Below, one piece after another: positions 46,379-54,965 of a stretch of DNA of 64,000 nt (position 1 is the first letter of the stretch; every line of letters starts with the position of its first letter). A program made the position numbers and the translations under genes. The DNA lies in assembly GCA_015058955.1 (NCBI GenBank), contig SVBJ01000002.1, positions 62,001 through 126,000 of the forward strand, in the 5' to 3' direction. Below the pieces are notes generated by a model. That model worked only from the letters and a program-made list of their open reading frames with translations, searched no databases and was not told the origin of the DNA. Source of the stretch: Erysipelotrichaceae bacterium. GTDB lineage: Bacteria; Bacillota_I; Bacilli_A; Erysipelotrichales; Erysipelotrichaceae.

Positions 46379-47452
46379 ATGAAGAAGATCGCATTTGTAT
46401 TAGGAAACATATCATTAGGAGCGGGTACCGAAAGGGCCGTAACCAATCTGGCAAATGCTTTCAGCAGGGATGAGAACAATCAGGTTTTTATTGTGAGCAT
46501 AAACAGTGAGGATAAGGATAAGCCATATTATCCACTGGAAAAGGGCATAAAGGTCATTCACATGAATGCCGGAAGAGGCAGCAAGGTACAGCGTCTGCTG
46601 GGATATTACGGAATCGTTGGTCAGCTTAATAAGATCATGGCTGACAATGACATTGACTATGTTCTCGGTACAACTCATGCCTTTAACATCCTGCTCAGTT
46701 TCCTTAAGGGAAAAGTAAGGAAAATCGGCTGTGAACACATGAGCTACAATGCCTGTCCTAAGGCATCACAGATCATCAGAAAGAACCGTTATAAGCATCT
46801 TGATGCTGTAGTTCTTCTGACACAGATGGACAGGGAGCATTATGACTTCCTGCCGTCAGACAAGACCTTTGTCATACCTAACATCCGTTCCTTCCAACCG
46901 GATAAGCCGGCAGTTCTGGACAATAAGAGGATCATAACAGTTGGCAGACTGGACAGCCAGAAGGGATATGACATTATGGTTGAGCTTGCACCGGACTTAA
47001 AGGAAAGAATTCCTGACTGGAAAATAGACATATATGGTTCCGGAGCAATGAAGCAGCAGCTGGAAGACAGAATAAAGGAGCTGGGCATCCAAAATTATGT
47101 CTTCATCAATGAGCCTGTAAAGGAAATCAGGGAAGAATTTGAAAAATCCAGCATGTATCTTATGACCTCCAGATTTGAAGGTCTGCCGATGGTACTGTTA
47201 GAAGCACAGGCCTGTGGCTTACCAATAGTTTCGTTCAACTGTCCGGAAGGACCGGCCGATGTGATCAATGATGGTGAAGACGGATATCTGATCGATGATT
47301 TCAATAAGAAAGAAATTGTTGATAAGACTGTCCGCATCGCTCTGGATGAACAGTTAAGAAAGAAAATGGGAGCCAATGCCTTTAAGCGGTCGGACCGTTT
47401 TTCTGAAGAATCAATCCTTAAAAAATGGTATTCCTGTTTTGAAAAATGCTGA
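46379..47452 (+). CDS. GT4 glycosyltransferase, EpsF/GalNAc-transferase-like
   Basis: This 357-residue GT-B enzyme has the acceptor loop SLGAGTERAVTNLANAF and the donor motif SRFEGLPMVLLEAQACGLPIVSF near residues 260-283. The segment NCPEGPADVI is typical of the GalNAc and galactose transferase branch. RBS ggagg lies 7 bases upstream. It is the last gene of the polysaccharide locus; a terminator follows 3 bases later. Confidence 0.92.
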   Translation: MKKIAFVLGNISLGAGTERAVTNLANAFSRDENNQVFIVSINSEDKDKPYYPLEKGIKVIHMNAGRGSKVQRLLGYYGIVGQLNKIMADNDIDYVLGTTHAFNILLSFLKGKVRKIGCEHMSYNACPKASQIIRKNRYKHLDAVVLLTQMDREHYDFLPSDKTFVIPNIRSFQPDKPAVLDNKRIITVGRLDSQKGYDIMVELAPDLKERIPDWKIDIYGSGAMKQQLEDRIKELGIQNYVFINEPVKEIREEFEKSSMYLMTSRFEGLPMVLLEAQACGLPIVSFNCPEGPADVINDGEDGYLIDDFNKKEIVDKTVRIALDEQLRKKMGANAFKRSDRFSEESILKKWYSCFEKC

Positions 47453-47455
47453 AAG

Positions 47456-47481
47456 CACAGTAAAAAATACTGTGTTTTTTC
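47456..47481 (+). terminator. Intrinsic terminator ending the polysaccharide locus
   Basis: A 7-bp stem CACAGTA with TACTGTG around a 5-base loop is followed by six T. Confidence 0.85.
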
Positions 47482-47510
47482 TTTATGAGCAGGTAACAAG
47501 AGGGTATAAT
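47482..47510 (+). promoter_or_regulatory. Promoter of the second surface protein gene
   Basis: A perfect -10 TATAAT lies at 47505-47510. The -35 at 47482-47487 (TTTATG) is poor. RBS gggagg precedes ATG 47542. Confidence 0.5.
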
Positions 47511-47541
47511 GAATTTGAATAATAAATAGGGAGGAAGTATA

Positions 47542-49932
47542 ATGACACAATTCTTGAAAAGAATCGCCATCGTGACTCTGGCTGTTTTAATGTGCCTGAC
47601 AGGATTATCTGTTAAAGCACAGGCAGAAGATACAGCGATTGCAACCGCACTTTATATGGAAGATAACATTGTCCCTTTGAATGGTACGATATGGATCGAT
47701 TTCTGGCTTGATCCATGGGACAAGGACGTCAGCAGAGAGTTAAAATGGGAAAGCGCTGACGAAAGCATTGCGACAGTTGATGACAGAGGAAATGTAACGG
47801 GTCATAAACCAGGCGATGTAAAAATCTATGCAACAACAACAGACGGGTCAAATATTAAGGCAGAATGTAATGTCTGGGTTTTGAATGAAGAAAGTGCAGC
47901 CTATGCTGTTTTGATGGATAACGGTGATTTCGTATTTTTGAGATCTTTTGAGGAACCGGCTAATTACGGAGACGGACAGGAAATAAAAGATATTAAAGGA
48001 AATACTTATAAAGGCAAGGTTTTCAGTTACATTGAAAGAAAATATGCAAATGAATGGACGTATGCTGAAGGTATAAATGATAAGATAAAAAAAGCATATG
48101 TAGCTGAAGGATCAACAATTTATCTTCTGGATATGCAGAATTTCTTTTATAACTGTGTAAACATGACAGAAGTTAACTTCAATGGTTTCAATACTGAAAG
48201 AGTAGAGCGCTTTGATCATATGTTTGCTAGATGCGGATCACTTGAAAAGATTGATATGAGCGGTGTTTCAATGAAGTCTGTTGAAGGCTACTATAATATG
48301 TTCGGCGAATGTGACAGTTTAACAGAAATTATATTAGGAACAGAACTTAATGCCTGGGCATTAATGGAATTGCCGGCCGGAAAATGGACAAGAGGTACAG
48401 AGAGTTATCTGGCATATGACATTGCCATAGAGTATTCTTCTCATCCAGAAGATCTGGCAGGAACATGGACAAGAAAACTGGTTCCGGCAACAGCCATAAA
48501 ATTTGAGTATGATGAATATGAAGTATGGTGTCCTAACTATGGAACAGAGCTGAAGGTTATTTTTACTCCTGAAGATGCAACATCTCCTTTGGAATGGAAA
48601 AGTTCAGATGAAACTATTGCAAAAGCATATTCATCAGGAGAGGTTGTAGGATACAAGCCTGGAACAGTAACCATAACTGTCAGAACAACAGATGGTACAA
48701 ATCTGAGTGCAACCTGTACTGTTAATGTTGTACCTAGACCAGAGCCTGTTTATCTGCAACGGTTCAAGTTCACGAAAAAAGAATATGAGGTACCGGTAAA
48801 TAGTCATCTTGTACTTGAATATGAGGTTACACCGGAAGGAGCAGAAATAGAGGATCTGTTCTGGGAAAGCTCTGATGAGTCCATTGCTGAAGTCTATGGA
48901 GGAGTAGTATATCCTTATAACATGGGAACGGTAACAATTACAGGAAGAAATGGTGATGGAACTATAAAAGATACCTGTACAGTAACAATTACTGAAGCGG
49001 TGGAAAAATACTATGCATACAGAGTGTCAGGTTCTAACAGATACAAAACAAGTCTGGAGATAGCTACCGTGTTCTGTGAATGGTGGGATGAAACAAAAGT
49101 TGAAAATATCATTCTTGCCTTCGGTGGCAATTTTGCAGATGCTTTGGCTGGCAGCTACCTGGCAGCAGTAAAGAAAGCTCCAATTGTCATAATCAATGAC
49201 CGGAATATTGATCTGGTTAAGAAACACGTGCAAAAATATCTGGACGAGAAGGGAACAATCTATATTCTGGGTGGTACAGCTGCTGTCTCTGATAAAGTAG
49301 AAAAGGAAATGAAAAAAATTACCAAGAATGTCAAGAGACTGGCTGGAAGTAACAGATATGGCACTAACCTCGCTATTCTTAATGAAGCAGGTATGAATTC
49401 TGATACTATTCTGGTAGCAACAGGTGGAAACTTCGCTGACTCATTAAGTGCTTCAGCAACAGGATATCCAATGCTTCTGGTAAAAGATGCCTTAACTGCT
49501 GAACAGAAAGCCTTCTTAAAGAAGAACAGCGATAAGAAGATCTACATTCTTGGCGGAACAAACGCAGTTAGCAGTACTGTGGAAAAAGAACTGAATGCAT
49601 ATGGTAAAGTACGTAGACTTGCTGGTGCCTCAAGATTTGAAACATCTGTACTGATCGCTGAGAAATTCTTTGAAAATCCTTATGGAGCAGTAGTTGCTTA
49701 CAGTAATGATTATCCTGATGGCTTATGTGGTGGTCCATTAGGATACAAGGAAGGAATTCCACTGTTACTGACTAGATCAGATAAGCTTGATGCCGCTCGG
49801 AAATATATAAAGGATAATGGTATTATGATGCTTGATGTCCTTGGCGGTGAAGCCAGACTGACAAACAAAGACATTAAGAAGCTGTTTGGCAATAAAGAAG
49901 TTAATTATTATCACGAAGAATACAAAGATTAA
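47542..49932 (+). CDS. Secreted surface protein: three Big2 domains, short DUF285 block, three cell-wall-binding-2 repeats
   Basis: This 796-residue protein has a signal peptide with a predicted cut after AQA near residue 28. Domain order: Big2 Ig-like domain (about 30-115); cap module beginning YAVLMDNGDFVFLRS (about 120-200); about three DUF285 repeats (200-275); AGTW tail near 312; two more Big2 domains (about 318-400 and 407-485, each with SSDE-x-IA and C-T-V or C-T-V-T-I ends); and three cell-wall-binding-2 repeats (490-796). The function is probably adhesion or cell-surface scaffold. The coding sequence looks more A+T-rich than the polysaccharide genes before it. Confidence 0.9.
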   Translation: MTQFLKRIAIVTLAVLMCLTGLSVKAQAEDTAIATALYMEDNIVPLNGTIWIDFWLDPWDKDVSRELKWESADESIATVDDRGNVTGHKPGDVKIYATTTDGSNIKAECNVWVLNEESAAYAVLMDNGDFVFLRSFEEPANYGDGQEIKDIKGNTYKGKVFSYIERKYANEWTYAEGINDKIKKAYVAEGSTIYLLDMQNFFYNCVNMTEVNFNGFNTERVERFDHMFARCGSLEKIDMSGVSMKSVEGYYNMFGECDSLTEIILGTELNAWALMELPAGKWTRGTESYLAYDIAIEYSSHPEDLAGTWTRKLVPATAIKFEYDEYEVWCPNYGTELKVIFTPEDATSPLEWKSSDETIAKAYSSGEVVGYKPGTVTITVRTTDGTNLSATCTVNVVPRPEPVYLQRFKFTKKEYEVPVNSHLVLEYEVTPEGAEIEDLFWESSDESIAEVYGGVVYPYNMGTVTITGRNGDGTIKDTCTVTITEAVEKYYAYRVSGSNRYKTSLEIATVFCEWWDETKVENIILAFGGNFADALAGSYLAAVKKAPIVIINDRNIDLVKKHVQKYLDEKGTIYILGGTAAVSDKVEKEMKKITKNVKRLAGSNRYGTNLAILNEAGMNSDTILVATGGNFADSLSASATGYPMLLVKDALTAEQKAFLKKNSDKKIYILGGTNAVSSTVEKELNAYGKVRRLAGASRFETSVLIAEKFFENPYGAVVAYSNDYPDGLCGGPLGYKEGIPLLLTRSDKLDAARKYIKDNGIMMLDVLGGEARLTNKDIKKLFGNKEVNYYHEEYKD

Positions 49933-49942
49933 TAAACGAGAA

Positions 49943-49968
49943 AGCCCTCCTTCTTAGGAGGACTTTTA
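49943..49968 (+). terminator. Intrinsic terminator after the second surface protein gene
   Basis: An 8-bp stem with one mismatch, AGCCCTCC with GGAGGACT around a 6-base loop, is followed by TTTT. Confidence 0.75.
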
Positions 49969-49992
49969 CTATGGTTAGTAATAACACATTGT

Positions 49993-50021
49993 TTGTAAAA
50001 AAACGTTTTCTACGTTATTAT
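49993..50021 (+). promoter_or_regulatory. Possible promoter of the third surface protein gene
   Basis: TTGTAA (49993-49998), a 17-base spacer and TATTAT (50016-50021) lie in an A+T-rich gap. The predicted start near 50028 would place the palindrome at 50035-50063 at the very 5' end of the message. Confidence 0.45.
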
Positions 50022-50034
50022 AAAAGATATAGTG

Positions 50035-50063
50035 AACAGATAAAAACACGATTTTTATCTGTT
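50035..50063 (+). promoter_or_regulatory. 12-bp inverted repeat in the leader of the third surface protein gene
   Basis: AACAGATAAAAA (50035-50046) pairs perfectly with TTTTTATCTGTT (50052-50063) around 5 bases. It is not followed by a T run, so it is more likely an operator or a 5' stabilising hairpin than a terminator. It lies 37 bases upstream of the start codon. Confidence 0.5.
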
Positions 50064-50099
50064 AATCAAAACAGAAAATAGAAAGGAAGCATAGGAATT

Positions 50100-53000
50100 A
50101 TGGAAATATCTAGAAAGCTGAAACAGCTAATGAAGGTTTTGTTAGTTGTTTTCATGTCTTTAACAATGATTATTCCTGATGGATTGGTAAAAGCAGAAAA
50201 TAGTCTTAGTACTGACAAGACTGAATACGAAGCAGGTGAACCAATTGTGGTAACAGCTTCAACAGATTTATCAGGTGCTTGGGTTGGATTGTATGATGAG
50301 AACACATCTATACATCTTCAATCTGTTGCCTGGTACTATGTCAGTGATTATCCGGGAGTAGCTGAAAATCTGTTGGCTCATCCGAATAATAAAGATGGTT
50401 TTCCTGTTGATAATCTGCCTGCCGGGAATTATAGAGTTGAATTACTTTATAGTAATAATGGTATTTATACACAAATAGTAGATCCAATAGCTATAACTAT
50501 TGTGTCTAATGTTCCTGAAGAAATACATGTTGATAAGGAAGATGACGGATTTAAGTATCATCAGTATAAGTATTCTGAAAAGGTACTTGTAACAGCAACA
50601 AGTCCAGATCCAGCAGCAACCGTAAGATTATGTGATGAAAGCCCATCAGCTGATTATGGATATGATAATGGTTCATATGTAAGCTATAAGTTAACAGACT
50701 ATGAAAATCCAGTAGATATTCTCGCATTAGCAATAGAAAAAGGTGTAAAGCCTGAAGCGGGAAAACAGTATAGGATTTATCTTGTCAATGGTGCTGGTGA
50801 TTGGGTAACGCAGGCAAGATGTGAACTGTTGGTTACTTATGATGATGAAAATGTTAAATGGGCATTATCTGAAGATAAGACATCAGCAACTATCACTTTT
50901 AAACGTGTTGATGATGAAACAAAAACCGAAACATTTGATGCTGTTTTAGGTGAAAAGACAGTTAAGAAGGCAGCTACATGTACTGAAACTGGAACAGATG
51001 AATACTCTGTATCATTCCAGTTTGGCGAAGAGCCATTAGTAACTGTAAATGATACCTTAGCATTTACAGGTACAGTTGAAGATGAAGTTGCTGCATTAGG
51101 TCATGCATGGGGTGAATGGGAAGTTATTACCCCGGCTACTGAAGAAAATCCGGGATTAGAAAGAAGAGTATGTCGGAACGATCCTAATCACATCGAGGAA
51201 AGAGAAATACCTGTATTAACACATGTCCATTCACTGACTCATACTGAAGCAAAAGCAGCAACATGTACAGAACGGGGAAATAATGAATATTATGTTTGTT
51301 CCGGCTGTGGCAAATACTTTAGTGATGCAGAAGCAACTCACGAATTAAATGCAGAGGATGTAATTTTACGGCCGTTGGGTCACAACACTGGCAATTGGGT
51401 TTGTGAAAATGGCAAGCATTATAAAGTATGTGAACGCTGTGGAGAAAAAGTAGATGAAGCAGATTGTGAATATGAAAGCGTAATTAAAGATAATACGGTT
51501 ACTTTTACATGTAAGGTTTGTGGCAACAGCTATAATGTTGAATTGGTTGAAACTGATAAGAATGTTTATGAATATGAAGAGCCAATCAATGTAACAATTA
51601 ATGGTTATGACTGTGCAACAGGATACGTATGGGTTGGTTTATATAGCAAAGATGCAACTCCTGCAGGAACAAACCCTGCTATCTATTGGTATGATAACAG
51701 TAATTATGATTTAACGAAGGCTGTAGATATTAAGAAAACAGATAACTCCAGCGGAAAAATGATAGATTATGAAACGGGTGGAGAATACGACGTCGTATTA
51801 ATGTATCAGTCAGCTGATGGGAATTATTACAATGTTGTAGGAAGAAAGACTGTTACGATCAATCCAAGTACAGTAAAAGATAATATTGTAGTTGACAAGA
51901 ACGATGATGGATTTGAATATCATAACTACAAGTATTCTGAGAAAGTACTTGTAACAGCAACAAGCCCAAATCCAAAAGCATCTGTAAGGCTTTGTGATAA
52001 AAATCCTAGTGATTCACATGGATATGATAATGGATATTATGTAAGTTATAATCTGTCAGATTATGATGAGCCGGTTGATATTCTCGCATTAGCGCTCGAA
52101 GAAGGCGTTAAGCCAGAACCTGGAAAACAGTACAGATTATACTTAATCAGCCCTGTAGAATCAAATACAAACAACTGGGTAATGCAGGCAAAAGTTGAAC
52201 TTTTGGTTACTTATTATGACGATGAAGAACATGTTGAATGGAAATTATCAGAAGATAAGTCAACAGCAACTATTACATTACCAAGAGTTGATGATGATAC
52301 AAAGAAGGTAACCTTTGACGCAGTTGTTGGTCAGAAAACCAATAAAAAGGCTGCAACATGTACAGAAACAGGAATTGATAGTTATGCCGTCTCCTTTGAA
52401 TTCACAGATGATAACAGAGTTGTTACAGTAAATGACACTGAAAAGTTTACTGGAAATGTCGATGTTGAAACAGATGCATTGGGTCATGAATGGGGCAAAT
52501 GGCATACTGATCCAAATGATCCAACCAAGGAAATAAGAGAATGTAGTCGTTGTGGTGCTACTGAAACAAGAGATTATGTCCCTTGTGATCACCAGTTCCC
52601 ATTAAATCACATTGAAGCTAAAGACCCTACATGTACTGAACCAGGTAATATTGAGTATTGGACTTGTTCAAAATGTGGCCGATTCTTCTCTGATGCTGAG
52701 GCAAAGAATGAAATTGATGAAGCTAATACAGTAGTAAAGGCTTTAGGTCATAATTACAGTAATAATTGGACTTTCAACGAAGAAAAGCATAATCATTACA
52801 AAGAATGCTCACGTTGTCATGACAGAATTGAAGAAGCATGTACGTTTGAAAACAAAATCAGCAATGGTGTTGTTACCCATACCTGTTCAGTCTGCGGTGG
52901 CAGTTATGAAGAAAAGTTCTTATGGACTGACAAGAAGGAATACAAACAGTATGAGCCAATCATGGTATATGTAGATCTTTCTGTAGTAGCTGATTACGAA

Positions 53001-54821
53001 GGTCTGGATTTAGCGAACTCATGGGTATCTATGTATCCTGCTGGTGAAGTACCTAGAGCAGATATGTCAATTAGATGGCATTATATTAGTACAACACCTA
53101 GTCCGTTTGACATGTTGGCTACCTTGTATATCAATGGTGAAGGAGGATCTGGAACAACAAACGGCAGAGATGGATATTTAACTACTGCTGGAGATTATGA
53201 TATCTATCTGTTAGCTGATGGTGGTTATGATAAGAGAATATCCTACATAACAATTACAATAACAGAGGAAACAATTGCTGCAAGTGAGATTAAATTTGAG
53301 TTCAACGGCAAGGCTCAGGAAATGGAACAGAAGAATGAGTTTGTTCTGCCGATTGAAACTATGAATTTTAAAGTTTCAGTTGAAGAACCATATGGTTCAT
53401 GGGTAGGTGTTTACAAAGCAGAATACGAAAAAGATTTTGACTTTGCATCAATTTCTTCATACAAATGGTGGTATATCAGAGATATCAATGATACCCTTGT
53501 TGATTTGAAGGATGTTTGTGGTGAAGCCGGTAAGTATACTCTTGTAGTATTTGGAAGCGGCGGACACAGTGACATTAGAAACCTGATTTACATTGAAGTA
53601 ACAAAAGAAATCGTTGAAGAAAAGATAACAATAGAACCAACATGTACCAGTGCTGGCAGTAAGCATGTCAAGTATTCTGATAATACAGAAGAAGATCTGC
53701 CAATTCCTGCATTAGGCCATGAATGGGGTGAATTCAAGTTTGATGGTGAAGCAGCTAAGACTCATACCAAGGAATGCTCACGCTGCCATGAAAAGGTAAC
53801 TGAAGAGTGCACATTCACTTCAGAAGAAAAAGACGGAATCATCACTTATACGTGCGAAGTATGCGGTGGTCAGTATACTTATGAAAAGACAGTTGCTGAT
53901 GAACCTGTATACAGAGCTTCTGGTCTTAACAGGTACTTTACAGCTATCCAGGCTGCTGATGTATTCATGCAGAAGACCGGCAAGGAAAAGCTTGATACAG
54001 TAGTATTAGCTTGCGGCACTAATTTCGCTGATGCCTTGGCAGGCTCATATCTGGCAGCAGTTAAGGATGCTCCTATCCTGTTAATTGATGATAACGAAAA
54101 AGCTGTAACAGTTGAGAACTACATCAAGGAACACATGGTTGAGGGTGGATTAGTATACATTCTTGGCGGTGATAAAGCAGTAGCGCCTAAGTTTGAAAAT
54201 GATCTGAAGAAGGCTGGGTTAACAGTCAAGAGATTAAAGGGCGACAACAGATATGGAACTAACCTTGAAATTCTGAAAGAAGCCGGCATTGAGGGTGATA
54301 CAATTCTGGTAAGTGTTGGCAGCAACTATGCTGACAGCTTAAGTGCATCTGCAACAGGATTACCTGTACTGTTAGTTAAGGATGCTCTGACAAAGGAACA
54401 GAAGGACTTCTTAAGCAACTACAGCGGCAAGAAGATCTACATCCTTGGTGGAACCAGTGCTGTTAACAGAACAGTTGAAGGCGAAATGGGCGAGTATGGT
54501 ACAGTCAAGCGTATTCAGGGTGATAACAGATATGAAACATCAACGAAGATTGCTGAGCAGTTCTTCAAGGATGCTGATACGATTCTGCTGGCTGTTGGCG
54601 ATAATTTCCCTGATGGATTATGCGGAGGTGCATTAGCTTATCAGTTACATGCTCCTGTAGTATTAGTCAAGGATGGCAGAGCTGATTATGCCAAGAAGTT
54701 CGTCAAGAACAACGGTATTGAAAAAGCTGTTGTACTCGGCGGCGAAAATGCCCTGAAGAAGGCATTGGTTAACGAAATCTTAGGACGTGATCCTAAGGCT
54801 GATATCCCTGCTTATCAGTAA
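50100..54821 (+). CDS. Giant secreted protein: repeated Ig-like modules, Cys-rich ribbons and three cell-wall-binding-2 repeats
   Basis: This 1573-residue protein starts with a signal peptide (hydrophobic 10-28). It alternates WVGLY-type Ig-like modules (about 38-145, 486-594, 940-1058 and 1063-1170) with a second module type (144-247 and 597-706) beginning V-D-K-x-D-D-G-F. Cys-rich blocks (about 287-480, 750-939 and 1178-1262) carry C-T-E-x-G, Y-x-C-S-x-C-G and LGHxWG motifs like those in many clostridial surface proteins. Three cell-wall-binding-2 repeats end it (1270-1573). No enzymatic motif is visible. A role as a long stalk or adhesin is inferred. Confidence 0.87.
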   Translation: MEISRKLKQLMKVLLVVFMSLTMIIPDGLVKAENSLSTDKTEYEAGEPIVVTASTDLSGAWVGLYDENTSIHLQSVAWYYVSDYPGVAENLLAHPNNKDGFPVDNLPAGNYRVELLYSNNGIYTQIVDPIAITIVSNVPEEIHVDKEDDGFKYHQYKYSEKVLVTATSPDPAATVRLCDESPSADYGYDNGSYVSYKLTDYENPVDILALAIEKGVKPEAGKQYRIYLVNGAGDWVTQARCELLVTYDDENVKWALSEDKTSATITFKRVDDETKTETFDAVLGEKTVKKAATCTETGTDEYSVSFQFGEEPLVTVNDTLAFTGTVEDEVAALGHAWGEWEVITPATEENPGLERRVCRNDPNHIEEREIPVLTHVHSLTHTEAKAATCTERGNNEYYVCSGCGKYFSDAEATHELNAEDVILRPLGHNTGNWVCENGKHYKVCERCGEKVDEADCEYESVIKDNTVTFTCKVCGNSYNVELVETDKNVYEYEEPINVTINGYDCATGYVWVGLYSKDATPAGTNPAIYWYDNSNYDLTKAVDIKKTDNSSGKMIDYETGGEYDVVLMYQSADGNYYNVVGRKTVTINPSTVKDNIVVDKNDDGFEYHNYKYSEKVLVTATSPNPKASVRLCDKNPSDSHGYDNGYYVSYNLSDYDEPVDILALALEEGVKPEPGKQYRLYLISPVESNTNNWVMQAKVELLVTYYDDEEHVEWKLSEDKSTATITLPRVDDDTKKVTFDAVVGQKTNKKAATCTETGIDSYAVSFEFTDDNRVVTVNDTEKFTGNVDVETDALGHEWGKWHTDPNDPTKEIRECSRCGATETRDYVPCDHQFPLNHIEAKDPTCTEPGNIEYWTCSKCGRFFSDAEAKNEIDEANTVVKALGHNYSNNWTFNEEKHNHYKECSRCHDRIEEACTFENKISNGVVTHTCSVCGGSYEEKFLWTDKKEYKQYEPIMVYVDLSVVADYEGLDLANSWVSMYPAGEVPRADMSIRWHYISTTPSPFDMLATLYINGEGGSGTTNGRDGYLTTAGDYDIYLLADGGYDKRISYITITITEETIAASEIKFEFNGKAQEMEQKNEFVLPIETMNFKVSVEEPYGSWVGVYKAEYEKDFDFASISSYKWWYIRDINDTLVDLKDVCGEAGKYTLVVFGSGGHSDIRNLIYIEVTKEIVEEKITIEPTCTSAGSKHVKYSDNTEEDLPIPALGHEWGEFKFDGEAAKTHTKECSRCHEKVTEECTFTSEEKDGIITYTCEVCGGQYTYEKTVADEPVYRASGLNRYFTAIQAADVFMQKTGKEKLDTVVLACGTNFADALAGSYLAAVKDAPILLIDDNEKAVTVENYIKEHMVEGGLVYILGGDKAVAPKFENDLKKAGLTVKRLKGDNRYGTNLEILKEAGIEGDTILVSVGSNYADSLSASATGLPVLLVKDALTKEQKDFLSNYSGKKIYILGGTSAVNRTVEGEMGEYGTVKRIQGDNRYETSTKIAEQFFKDADTILLAVGDNFPDGLCGGALAYQLHAPVVLVKDGRADYAKKFVKNNGIEKAVVLGGENALKKALVNEILGRDPKADIPAYQ
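50520..50850 (+). repeat. Direct repeat, copy 1 of a 110-residue module
   Basis: The DNA here is closely similar to 51885-52220: long stretches such as that around 50570-50616 match 51931-51977 with few differences, and synonymous positions are also conserved. This indicates a fairly recent intragenic duplication. Confidence 0.8.
51885..52220 (+). repeat. Direct repeat, copy 2 of a 110-residue module
   Basis: This is the second copy of the module at 50520-50850. It retains the opening D-K-x-D-D-G-F and the DILALA block. A small insertion near its end encodes extra Ser/Asn residues. Confidence 0.8.
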
Positions 54822-54847
54822 TAGGGATAAAGAATATTAAGCTGAAT

Positions 54848-54880
54848 CAGGGCTCATCGTAAGGTGAGCCCTGGTTGTTT
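54848..54880 (+). terminator. Intrinsic terminator after the third surface protein gene
   Basis: A perfect 9-bp stem, CAGGGCTCA with TGAGCCCTG around 8 bases, is followed by a T-rich tail. Confidence 0.88.
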
Positions 54881-54903
54881 TATTTACCTGTTTTTTTTAT
54901 AAT
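54875..54903 (+). promoter_or_regulatory. Promoter of the glycosidase-phosphoesterase surface protein gene
   Basis: TTGTTT (54875-54880), a 17-base spacer and TATAAT (54898-54903) overlap the tail of the preceding terminator. RBS agaggag (54951-54957) precedes ATG 54966. Confidence 0.68.
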
Positions 54904-54965
54904 ATATGTATTGGAATTGGAACTAATCTCATGATTAATCCATTAGTATTAGAGGAGAAATCTAT

